Source of the DNA: Mycoplasmopsis agassizii
Lineage (GTDB): Bacteria > Bacillota_I > Bacilli_A > Mycoplasmatales > Metamycoplasmataceae
Assembly (NCBI RefSeq): GCF_002276225.1
Contig: NZ_NQNY01000005.1
Span: 17,131-81,130 of the forward strand
DNA length: 64,000 nucleotides
Reading direction: 5' to 3'
Shown here: positions 35,271-44,411 of the stretch, piece by piece
Layout: every line of letters begins with the position of its first letter
How positions within the stretch are numbered: the stretch's first letter is position 1
Notes under the pieces: generated by a model
The model's database searches: none
What the model was told of the DNA's origin: nothing
Seen by the model: only the letters and a program-made list of their open reading frames with translations
Made by a program: the position numbers and the translations under genes

Positions 35271-36569
35271 ATGAGTAGTGTTAAAAAAGAAATAAAAAAA
35301 CCTTCAAATAAAAAGGCGAACAATCTTGAATCTTTACTAAAAGAAAACCAGAGTCTGAAAGCTGAAAATCAATTAATAAAAAACGGTTTAAACACATTAA
35401 GACAAAAAGTTTTAAACCAGGAAAACAACCAAGCTAATTTAACTAATGACTTTAATTACATCTATAACAAATTTAGAATTTTCAGTAATGTCAATCAGGA
35501 AATTTTGGATGAATATGAACGTTTAATGAATCCTGATAAAGAACCAGTTAAAAAAGAACCTAGTCAACTAGAAATTCTAAAAACTGATCTAACACCAGTT
35601 TTAAATGCAGGTAACAATGTTAAAATTAATAATTCCTTTTTTGATTTTAAAAATAAAATCATTAACACTGCAGAAATTAATTTAAATAATTTAATTGATC
35701 AAGATGATGAAGATCGTGATTATGCTTCAATTATTAGTATTACTCATTTCTTTGTAAAAGACCCTATTTTAGGCAAATATAAATGAGTTTCAAAATTCTT
35801 TGATCCTGAAATAGAATCAAATCATAATTTTAATAATATGAGTTTTCAAGAGTATGAAGCTAATTTCTTCACACTTGAAAGACTGAATTTTATTAACAAT
35901 GTTTCAGATGAAATTAATTCATATATTTCATATGATATTCTTTCATCAGCAGAATCTTTTAATAAGTTTGTTAAGAAAATGATTAAGATGGCTGGAATTT
36001 TAGAAAAATTTTTCAGCACTGAATATTACAATAAAAAAGAAAATTCTTTAGTTGAACAAATTAAAGGTTATTTATATGTTTTGAAAATGTCTTTAAATAG
36101 TCAGATTTCAAAAGTAATTAAAAATGACTTATATTTCTCACGTGTTTCAAGAGCTTCACAAATTATTGAAGGCTTAATTAGATCGACTGCTTTACTTATT
36201 CATGAAAATCATTCAAGTGAAGTAACTAAAATTAAAACACGCTCATTAAACGATTTATTAATAAGTCGTAAACCTGATATCTGATTAAGTATTTTTTCAG
36301 ATGATATCAGATTAATACTTAAAAATTTCCTAGTTAAAAATCATTATCAATTTGATGATTCTCGTGCACTAAGAAATGAATTTGCTCACAATACAAGTTG
36401 AGCAAATGCTCAAATTGCAACTAATCCAATGAAACCAATAATTCAAATTTTTGGAATTTTCTTGTTTGTTTTTAATCACTTATTTATTAATAAAAAGCTA
36501 CTTAACTTTATTCATACTGAAAATACTAAAGAGTTAATTTTAAATGAAATAAAAAATAAAAAACAGTAA
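35271..36569 (+). CDS. Hypothetical coiled-coil protein, 432 aa
   Basis: Not recognised. Residues 1-70 are Lys/Asn/Gln-rich and coiled-coil forming (LLKENQSLKAENQLIKNG). The rest is helical, with a motif-like patch around residues 370-385 (RALRNEFAHNTSW) that recalls HEPN-type domains (R-x-x-x-x-H pattern RNEFAH). If real, an RNA-binding or RNase-like role is possible, but this is tentative. No membrane helix. It begins 8 nt after tmcAL and converges with pgsA. Confidence 0.72.
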
Positions 36570-36585
36570 GTTTTTTATTCAATGT

Positions 36586-37227
36586 TTAGTTTGATTTCTT
36601 AGATATTTTTAAGTATTTAAATAAAGGTTTTAAATATAAATATCCTGAAATATAAGACATAATTAGAGCCACAAAAGTTGGTATATTTATTAACGCTACA
36701 AATGCCATCATACTAATATTTAGATTTATTAATAAATCATTACCATAAAAAGGAATTGCAATTGCAAATAAAATAATAATTGCAAGTGTTTGGAAAACCG
36801 TTTTTAATTTACCTCAAATTGATGCTGCCACTTCTACACCTTTAGAAGCCATTAAATTTCTTGCACCATCAACAACGATGTCTCGCAAAATAAATAAGAC
36901 TACAACTCATGCAAAAGTTAAATTTGTAATCGCTAAAAAGATCAATGTTGTATTGATCATTATTTTGTCAGCAATTGGGTCAAATAGCTTTCCAAAAATA
37001 GAAACATTTTTATATTTGCGTGCTAAATATCCATCAAAAAAATCGGTTATCATTGCTATTATAAAAATTATAAAGTTGACTGACCAAATTGATTTTAAAT
37101 CAATTACTAAACTGCCAGGATAATTAATTCGATAAGCAATTAAAGAAAATAAAATAATGTAAGGTATAACAATTAACAATCTGAAAATTGTTAAATAGTT
37201 AGGTAAATTTTTATTTGCTATCAGCAT
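36586..37227 (-). CDS. pgsA: CDP-diacylglycerol-glycerol-3-phosphate 3-phosphatidyltransferase
   Basis: Makes phosphatidylglycerol phosphate in the membrane. The CDP-alcohol phosphatidyltransferase signature D-x2-D-G-x2-A-R-x8-G-x3-D-x3-D is complete (DFFDGYLARKY to FDPIADK, about residues 62-90). Five or six membrane helices; 213 aa. The ATG at 37225-37227 is preferred; it overlaps the upstream gene by 17 nt. A further upstream in-frame TTG would lengthen the overlap. Confidence 0.93.
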
Positions 37228-37726
37228 AAAGAAGTTTTGTTTTTTCACTATATTGTTCAACAAGATCTTTTAGATCAACTGTACCTAAAATACTTTCATT
37301 TTGATCTTTGAATCATTTAATAGTTTCAGGTATCTTCTTATTTCACATGTTACTTTTGTAACCCATTAAAGTATTTAGTTCGCTTACAAATCGGCGATAT
37401 TTCTTATCAGGCAAAAAGAACATTTTAAAGATTTTTGTATCAGTTAATTTGTCAAGATATTTATCACTTCTTGTGACAATCATACTCATTTTTAAATTAG
37501 TTTGATTTTTAAAAAATTTGTCCATGATTACATCATTTTCATTAATTAATGAATTGATTTCAATAATGTATTGGAAATATTTTTTATTAATTTCATGCTC
37601 AAGTTCATTAGTTTTCTTTTTTAGTTTGCGCTTACGTAATTCTTTTTTAATAAAGTTGTAAGCAACAAAAGCAAAAATTAAAAATAAAATTATCGCTACT
37701 AAGATATATAAGACTACGTTATCCAT
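37211..37726 (-). CDS. Single-span membrane protein, 171 aa, unknown
   Basis: Starts MDNVVLYILVAIILFLIF: an N-terminal membrane helix followed by a basic, probably coiled-coil cytoplasmic domain (KKELRKRKLKKKTNELEHEI). The ATG at 37724-37726 has AAGGAG six bases upstream; an in-frame TTG two codons earlier is less likely. Topology recalls small EzrA/septation-type proteins, but no motif supports that. It is coupled to pgsA by overlap and separated from rnpB by about 75 nt. Confidence 0.72.
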
Positions 37727-37769
37727 ATTCAACTCCTTTATTTCTCGGTTTATATATTTTACACAAAAA

Positions 37770-37801
37770 AATTAAAAAAATAAAAAGCACCGAAGTGCTT
37801 T
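37770..37801 (-). terminator. Terminator of RNase P RNA
   Basis: Seven-base stem AAAGCAC / GTGCTTT with a stable TTCG-type tetraloop on the minus strand, followed by a run of T interrupted by A. Confidence 0.88.
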
Positions 37802-38090
37802 ACATCTATAAGCCGCTTTCTGTTCAACCTTTAAGGGTTGCGTCAATTATTTATCTAACATGCAATTTTACAAATTGCATGTTCCGATAACATATTCAGT
37901 TATATGTTTTCGATTCCCCTACCATAATTTGGGTTTCTAGCTCGTGGAGTTTACCGCGTTTCATATTTCTCGTCTCTGTGGCACTAGTCATCTAAGTCAG
38001 GGTTTATTAGACCCTGCACGAACACTACAAGCATCGCAGCTTGTGCTAGAGCGGACTTTCCTCTAGAATTACTAGCAATTGACCGATGCT
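37802..38090 (-). ncRNA. rnpB: RNase P RNA (type B)
   Basis: Catalytic RNA for tRNA 5'-end maturation. On the minus strand it contains the invariant GAGGAAAGTCCGC (P4 5' strand and flank) near 38055-38075 and the ACAGAAAGCGGCTTAT 3' core (P4 3' strand) near 37810. GGTAGGGGAATCG-like and GCCACAGAGACGAG elements lie between. Paired hairpins such as ACATGCAATTT/AAATTGCATGT are visible. The overall layout is the Bacillus type B form. Ends are approximate, set from the -10 box upstream and the terminator downstream. Confidence 0.93.
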
Positions 38091-38095
38091 TTAAC

Positions 38096-38101
38096 ATTAT
38101 A
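38096..38101 (-). promoter_or_regulatory. -10 box for rnpB
   Basis: TATAAT on the minus strand about 6 nt before the predicted RNA 5' end. The -35 region is weak. Confidence 0.65.
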
Positions 38102-38128
38102 CATAAACTAATCAAGTGAAAGAAAATT

Positions 38129-38626
38129 ATGAAAAAAATTTATAAAGCAATAATTGCTTCAATAATTTTGGTTGCAATTTCGGCAACCGTTGGTGTTTAT
38201 TTTTTTAAAGACCAAATTTTCCCTGTTGTACAAAAAGAAACTCCAGCTGAAAAAGATAAAGTTGTTGTGACATTTATAGGCAATGTAGAAAAACCTGGGA
38301 AATATATTTTTGATAAAGATACTAGTTTAAGAAAAGCACTGAATACCGTTAAGATTAAGGCTAATAGTGCTATGAAAGGTTTAGATTTAAACCAATTATT
38401 AACAGATGGTAAAAGTTATACCATTTTAAAAAATCTTAAAGAAAATAACCACTTTTCTGATATTTCAGAAGTTGCCTTAAAAAAGTTGGGGCTTAGAAGT
38501 AATCAAATCACGGAGCTATTAAAATACAAAAATAGTAAAACTACATATACATGAGAAGAAATTGAAAACCTACCTGGAATTGGTTCAAAATCAATTGAAA
38601 AAATCAAGGAGATTTACATAATCTAG
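38129..38626 (+). CDS. comEA: ComEA-like DNA-binding competence protein
   Basis: 165 aa. N-terminal membrane anchor (IIASIILVAISATVGVYFF); an SLBB-like domain with FIGNVEKPGKYIFDKDTSLRKAL; and a C-terminal helix-hairpin-helix (LPGIGSKSIEKIKEI) that binds DNA non-specifically. In Bacillus ComEA delivers exogenous DNA to ComEC. Here the middle carries only part of the usual tandem HhH. It directly precedes comEC, with an internal AAGGAG at its 3' end that presumably serves comEC. Confidence 0.82.
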
Positions 38627-38637
38627 TTTTTGTTTTT

Positions 38638-39927
38638 ATTGCCCTGATATTACCAATTTTATTTTCGCTACTTGAACTATTTTTAAAAATAGGTTTTCTA
38701 GTTTTTATAATTAATTTATTTTTTATTTTAATTACGTTCAGAAAAAAACATCTTCTTTATGTTTTGATTTTTTCTTTAATTATTTGTTTTCTAATTTTTA
38801 TTATTTTAAAAATTAGAACAGATAGTTTTGAACAAAATATTAATGGTGAATTTAAAGTAATTAGAAAATTTAAAAACTCATATATTCTTCAAAAAGGAAT
38901 TAATAAATATTTTATAAAAACAAAAATTAGTTTCGAAGAATATGAGATTTTAAAAGTAAGCGGCAATTTAGAAGCTATTAATATCGATGATTACAATTTT
39001 AGTAATTTTTTAAAATCCGAGAATGTATTTCATGAAATAAAAAACTTTGAGATAAATAAAATTTCAGATTCATTTTCTTTCAAAGGCGAATTAAAAAAAT
39101 ACTTTGCAAGTGGCTCTGAAATCTACCAAAAATATATGTCTCTTTTTTATTTAGGAAAAGTAAATAATTTGAATGAATTTGAATATCAGCAATTTCAAAA
39201 TTTGCAACTTTTACATTTAGTTATAATTTCAGGTTTTCATTTATCAATTGTAAAATTTGTCTATTTTAAAATTTTCAAATTATTCAGGTTGAAGCAAAAA
39301 TATATAGACTTATCTTTTATTTTGGTAGTAGTTTTTTTATTAATATTTTTTGAATTTCATATTTCAATTTTTAGATACGCAACAGTTTATTTATTAGCCA
39401 TAATTTTTAAATACTTATTTTCAAAAAAAATAAACCATTATTTTTTAATTTTAATTTCATTAAATTTATTCTTAGTTTTTAATCCCTTTTATTTAATCAG
39501 AGATGCTTTAATTTTCAGTTATGGTTTATCTTTTTACATTTCATTTTTAAATAAAATGAATTATAAAAATAAAATTACAAAGTTTTTAATAATGAGTTTA
39601 ACAACCTATTTTATGGCTGTTCCTTTAGTAGTTTTAATTACAAATAAGTTTATTATATTTGCTTACTTTTTTACCTTATTAGCTACACCTATTATTGGTG
39701 CAATTTATATTTTTTCAGCACTATTTTTCTACCTTAGGGATTTTCTCACTATTATATTCGAAATGTTTGATTGACTGATAAATAGGTTTCTTGAAATTAA
39801 TTTCTACATTGAAATAAGCAATGTTTACAAATGATTTTACTTGCCTTACTACATAATTTTTTCGTTTTCATCAATTTTAATAATCAAAAACATTAAACCT
39901 AGAATTAAGCACATAAAACTTGCTTAA
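38638..39927 (+). CDS. comEC: ComEC-like DNA channel, without the beta-lactamase domain (start uncertain)
   Basis: Polytopic membrane protein with the ComEC/Rec2 competence-domain signature LLHLVIISGFHLSI near the middle, then six or more membrane helices. It would form the channel for single-stranded DNA entry. The C-terminal metallo-beta-lactamase-like domain of Bacillus ComEC is absent, as in other mollicutes. The start is unclear: the hydrophobic frame is open from about 38599 and AAGGAG ends at 38611, but no ATG/GTG/TTG lies in frame until TTG 38764, which would cut off two membrane helices. I give the first ATT (38638) as a provisional start. Confidence 0.78.
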
Positions 39928-39976
39928 TTTTTTAATACTTTAGCCAACAAAATGGCTTTAAAAATCTACCTTTATG

Positions 39977-39982
39977 TATAAT
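39977..39982 (+). promoter_or_regulatory. -10 box giving a leaderless holA transcript
   Basis: TATAAT followed by 6 nt and then ATG at 39989. The expected transcription start coincides with the A of that ATG. This argues that translation starts there and not at the upstream in-frame ATG (39974), which overlaps the promoter. Confidence 0.65.
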
Positions 39983-39988
39983 AAGAAC

Positions 39989-40924
39989 ATGATTATCTTT
40001 ACGGGGGAAGATGAGTTTCTAGTTAATGAAAAAGTTAATAAGTTACTTACTGAAAAATTTAGCCAATATAACTTAACAGTTCATTCACTTGATATTGATC
40101 TTGATTATTTATTTAATGAAATAACACAATCAGACTTGTTTTCTGAAAAAAAGATTTTTTGGTTAAAATCACCTACTTTTTTGCAGTCTAAAATAATTAA
40201 AGATGCTGATTATTCAAAACTTTTAACTATCATAAAATATAAACAATATCCTTTAATTATTTCTGCACCATTTATTACTTCAGAAAATAAGTTACACACT
40301 TATTTAAAAAAGAATTTTAAAGTTGAAAACATTAAAAAATTAGAAGGTTTTGAATTAAATAAATATATTTATGATTTTGCAAAAGCAAATGGAATTGATC
40401 TAGATCATAAAATGATTAATCATATAGTTACAGTTTTACCTAATGAAATGCAAATAATTGTTAATGAAATTTCTAAGTTGAGATTTATAAATAAAAAAAT
40501 AACTTATGAAATGATTGATGACTTTTTTTCATCTTATGCAAAAGACCCAGGGTTTAGTTTTGTAAATTCGTTATCAACTAACGACAAAAAAGAAATTTTT
40601 GCAACATTTAAAAAGGAACTAACCTACAATAGTGAAGCAGTCGAACTTGTAGGTAAAATTTCAAATATTTTAATTACTTCTATAGAATTAGATAATGCAA
40701 TTTTAAGTGAAGGTAGTTTTTCTAAAGCAGTTGCTTCTTTAAAACTAAATGAATATCGTGGTAAAAAGATATATGAGTTTTTAAAGTTTAGAGGTAGAAA
40801 AAAAATTGAGTCTTTAATTAAAGAATTAGATAAAGTTGACTTCCAAATTAAAAACACAAAAATTGCTCCTGAGATAATTTTAGAAGCATTTGTATTAAAA
40901 ATTTTTAAGGATGAACATGAGTAA
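39989..40924 (+). CDS. holA: DNA polymerase III delta subunit
   Basis: Clamp-loader subunit that opens the sliding clamp. The 311-aa N-terminus MIIFTGEDEFLVNEKVNKL matches the HolA start (G-E-D-x-F-L). Domain II has FELNKYIYDFAKANGIDLD and LPNEMQIIVNEISKL near residue 155, typical of the family; domain III is helical. It follows comEC, the usual comEA-comEC-holA order. I choose the ATG at 39989 rather than 39974 because of the overlapping -10 box. Its end overlaps the next gene by 8 nt. Confidence 0.9.
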   Translation: MIIFTGEDEFLVNEKVNKLLTEKFSQYNLTVHSLDIDLDYLFNEITQSDLFSEKKIFWLKSPTFLQSKIIKDADYSKLLTIIKYKQYPLIISAPFITSENKLHTYLKKNFKVENIKKLEGFELNKYIYDFAKANGIDLDHKMINHIVTVLPNEMQIIVNEISKLRFINKKITYEMIDDFFSSYAKDPGFSFVNSLSTNDKKEIFATFKKELTYNSEAVELVGKISNILITSIELDNAILSEGSFSKAVASLKLNEYRGKKIYEFLKFRGRKKIESLIKELDKVDFQIKNTKIAPEIILEAFVLKIFKDEHE

Positions 40925-42509
40925 AATTTGATACGAAATTAAGCAGAATGTTTTTGCATCAGAAAGTAAAAATAAACCTGGTTCTTATAAAGGTATAATT
41001 AAAATTATAAAATATTTTGAATCATTACAAATTAAAAATTTAATACTAGAAAATCCTTTATTAAATTATTCAGATCCTAATTTATCTTTTATAAAAGATA
41101 ATGAGGTCAAACATGGAACTATTGGTGACTTAAAAGAACTATTAACAATTTTAAGAACTAAAAAGATTAAGCCATTAGTAAAAATTGACTTACAAAGAAT
41201 TAAAGAAATTAGTAACTATCTGGATAATTATAATAATTATTTAGAAATGAAAAGTCGAGCGATTCAAAGAAAAGAAAACTGAGTTGATTTTTTAAATAAC
41301 ATGCAAAAAGATGAAAAGGAATATCAAACAGAATCCTTTTTTATTAAAACACAAACAATTGATTTTGAATCATCTTGATCTGCAAATGAAACAATTAAAA
41401 AGTTTAAAAAAATTGTAAACTTTTTCTATAATGCAGGTTTTAGAGGCATTATCATTCATAATTTTGAATATTTATATAGTCGTGAAAGAGATAAAATTCT
41501 TAATGACAAAACAACTAATCAATTAAAAGCTATCTATTCAAATATAAAAACTGAGATGAAAGATTTCACTGTTGTCTGAGAAAGTGAAATCTTAAATTGA
41601 AATTATTTAAATTTAAAGAAATTAAATCATGAAGAATTTTTTGATTATCTAATCGATACATCTTTTGCATCATTGAATAAAAATTACAAATATGGTTACC
41701 CAATTTATCACGAGATTAATTACAAAAAATTTGCGGCGTATTTTGGAGCAGCATTAAGTTCAGAAAAAAATATTGTTGCACTTCAATCACCATGAGTAAG
41801 TAGAATTGCTTCCTTATGGGGAAATGAAAATTCCTTTTTTAATGAGTCAGTTAGATCTTTGTTAATTCTAAATTTAATCAATAATAGAGATAAGAAAATT
41901 TATTTTGGACAAGAAATCGGAATGTTAAATATGAAGGAAGAATTTGTTAATAAAATTAACGATTTTGAACTAAATGAAATTAAACATAAGTTATTAAATA
42001 ATGGAATTGAATTAGATGAATTCTTTAATTCATTTAATAAATTTTATACAGAAAATTTAAACTATGAAATGATTTGAAATAAGGATCAAACTAAAAATCC
42101 TAATTTAAAAAATCTTGAAAAAATCAATGTTAAATCACAATGAGAAGATGAAAATTCTAATTTAAATTTTTTCAAAAAATTAGTAAGTTTAAACGAAAAT
42201 AAATCCTACCAAGATTTAATTCAAAATTCACAATATTCTTTTTCAATTAAAAGTAAAAATATTTTTTTAGTAAATATTTTAATTAAGACACCTTTTTTTA
42301 AATTAAGAATTATTTCTAATTTAGAACATTCATTTCAAAATGTTAAATTGAAAAAAACAAGTAGGATTTTAGTTTCTAGTTATACTAGAAAAAAATATCA
42401 CGAGATTCCTAAAAAATTAGAACCTTTTGAAACTCTAGTTTTAATTGAAAAAATAAACAATTCAGAAGCTGACTTTGTAAATACAATTTATAATACAGTT
42501 TTAAAATAG
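40917..42509 (+). CDS. GH13 (alpha-amylase family)-like protein with lost catalytic residues
   Basis: 530 aa with the alpha-glucosidase/GH13 framework, but the active-site motifs are degraded. Region II reads GFRGIIIHNF where GFRxDV(I) is expected, losing the nucleophile Asp. Region IV reads LQSPWVSRIASLWGNE where xNHDxPRxVSRxGN is expected, losing the NHD. YFGQEIGM matches the late YxGxEIG motif, and ESEIL may retain the acid/base Glu. It is therefore probably not a hydrolase; a binding or scaffolding protein is possible. SD AAGGATG overlaps the end of holA. pncB follows after 7 nt. Confidence 0.78.
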
Positions 42510-42516
42510 GAGAAGC

Positions 42517-43548
42517 ATGAAGAAAGTAAATGAAAAAAAATTAGATCCTAATCACCCTTTATACTACGCAGCAAATTATTTTTTTAAAGCAGAAGGAATT
42601 ATTAAACATGCTCTACCTGATGCAATCACTACTTTACAATTTTTCCAACGTGGTGATGATGCAATGTTAGCGGGTATGGCAGAAGTTTTAGAACTGCTTG
42701 AAAAGTATACTGATACTAGTAAGTACAAGATTAAGTACCTAGAAGATGGAACCATAATTAATTCAATGGATATCGTTTTAGAACTAGAAGGTAAGTATGA
42801 ATATTTTGGAACTTATGAAGGCATTATCGATAGCATTTTAGCACGTGCTACTTCGGTTGCAACTAACATTAGACACTGCATCAAAGCAGCAGGTAAAAAA
42901 GAAATTATTTTTATGTCTGACAGAAGCGACCATTATAGCAATCAAATCAGAGATGGTAAAGCAGCGATCTTAGCAGGTATTAAAGCTCATCCTACAACTG
43001 CAACTTCGCAAAATCATCCTGAATTAGTTTTTGGCTCTATTCCCCATGTTTTAATTCAGGCATTTGAAGGTGATGTAGTTAAAGCAATGCTTTATTACAA
43101 AGAACTTTATCCTGAAGATGATTATTTAGTTGCTTTAGTTGATTTTAATAACGATGTTATCAGAGATTCTTTAAAAGTTTTAGATGCTTTAAAAGATGAT
43201 TTAAAAGCCGTTCGTGTTGATACTTCTAAATCAGTTATGGATAAAATGTTTACTGAAAGTGATCAAGAATTTGGTGTTACTGTTAGGCAAATTAAAAACC
43301 TTAGAAATGCTTTAGATGCTAATGGTGGTAAGCATGTTAAAATCGTTGTTTCTAGTGGTTTTACGCCTGCTAGAATCGCTGAATTTGAAGCCCAAAACGC
43401 TCCAGTTGATTCATATGGTGTTGGTGAATATATTTTAGAGATTAAAAATCATTTCAGCGCAGATGCTGTTAAAATTAACGGCAAACATTTAGCTAAGGTG
43501 GGGCGTTTTTATCGTGATAGTTCAAAATTAAAGGTGTATGGTAAATAA
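42517..43548 (+). CDS. pncB: Nicotinate phosphoribosyltransferase
   Basis: Makes nicotinate mononucleotide from nicotinate and PRPP, the entry to NAD salvage (its partner NadD is encoded at 55.5-56.6 kb). The 343-aa protein has DAITTLQFFQRGDD near the N-terminus and GTYEGIIDSILARATSVATNIRH around residue 90. SSGFTPARIAEFE near residue 287 and GVGEYI (the phosphate-binding loop) follow. An AGGAGA site lies 4 nt upstream of the ATG. plsY begins 2 nt after it. Confidence 0.9.
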   Translation: MKKVNEKKLDPNHPLYYAANYFFKAEGIIKHALPDAITTLQFFQRGDDAMLAGMAEVLELLEKYTDTSKYKIKYLEDGTIINSMDIVLELEGKYEYFGTYEGIIDSILARATSVATNIRHCIKAAGKKEIIFMSDRSDHYSNQIRDGKAAILAGIKAHPTTATSQNHPELVFGSIPHVLIQAFEGDVVKAMLYYKELYPEDDYLVALVDFNNDVIRDSLKVLDALKDDLKAVRVDTSKSVMDKMFTESDQEFGVTVRQIKNLRNALDANGGKHVKIVVSSGFTPARIAEFEAQNAPVDSYGVGEYILEIKNHFSADAVKINGKHLAKVGRFYRDSSKLKVYGK

Positions 43549-43550
43549 TA

Positions 43551-44282
43551 ATGAGTGATATTGGTTTTTTAGTTATATATAACTTAATAGCGTTTTTTCT
43601 AGGTTACCTTTGGGGTAGTTTAAATACTTCGATTTTGGTTTCTAAATTCATCTTTAAAGATGATATTAGAAAACACGGTTCTGGTAATGCTGGTTCTACC
43701 AACATTACCAGACGTTTTGGAGTAAAAGTTGGTGGAGCAATTTTTGCTTGAGATATTTTCAGGGTTTATCTATTTTCATTATTTATTTATATTATTAATA
43801 CTCATAGCGATCTTAGATTTAACCCAGTTGTTAATATTTATCCTCAAATTGCAGCATTTGGAATTGTGCTTGGTCATATCTTTACTGTCTTTTTCAAATT
43901 TAAAGGAGGTAAAGGAGCAGCAACAGTTGTTGGAATGTTTTTAACAGTTAATGTCTTATTATTCTTAATTGGTGCTGCTTTATGAATTGCTTTAATGTTT
44001 TATAAAAAAATTGTTTCTGTAGCAACAATTTTTGCAAACTTACTAGTAATTCCTTTATTCTTTTTACCTTGAATGACTTATAGTGGCATTGAAAGTTTGA
44101 GTTATTTAATTCCCCATAATGCTTTCTTATATTTAGATACAGGCTATCCGATTGCTGCTTTAGTTTCAGGTTTAGCATTCCTATTAGCAGCAGCAATTAT
44201 TATTGGAATGCATCATTCAAATATTAAAAGATTACTTAATAAAACTGAAAAGCCAATCAGTTTACGTAAGAAAACTGCTTAA
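43551..44282 (+). CDS. plsY: Glycerol-3-phosphate acyltransferase PlsY
   Basis: Transfers acyl from acyl-phosphate to glycerol-3-phosphate, first step of phospholipid synthesis. All three motifs are present: HGSGNAGSTNITRR near residue 42, GHIFTVFFKFKGGKGAAT near residue 110 and a HHSNIKRL-type motif near residue 222. Seven membrane helices; the 243-aa length is slightly above the usual about 200-220 aa. Ends at a terminator facing lon. Confidence 0.94.
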
Positions 44283-44300
44283 TAAATAGATTAATTTGTG

Positions 44301-44327
44301 AAAAAGTCTGCTTTGGCAGATTTTTTA
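44301..44327. terminator. Bidirectional terminator between plsY and lon
   Basis: Stem TCTGC/GCAGA extended by an A-tract and T-tract (AAAAAG...TTTTTT). It works best for plsY on the plus strand and can also function on the minus strand. Confidence 0.8.
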
Positions 44328-44365
44328 TTTTTTGCTAATTAGGTTTTATCGTTGAATTACGGCAT

Positions 44366-44400
44366 TAAAAAATAGAGCAACTGTAATGCTCCATTTTTTT
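44366..44400 (-). terminator. Terminator downstream of lon
   Basis: On the minus strand, GAGCA/TGCTC stem with a 7-nt loop followed by TATTTTTT, starting about 12 nt past the lon stop. Confidence 0.75.
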
Positions 44401-44411
44401 ATAATCTTATT

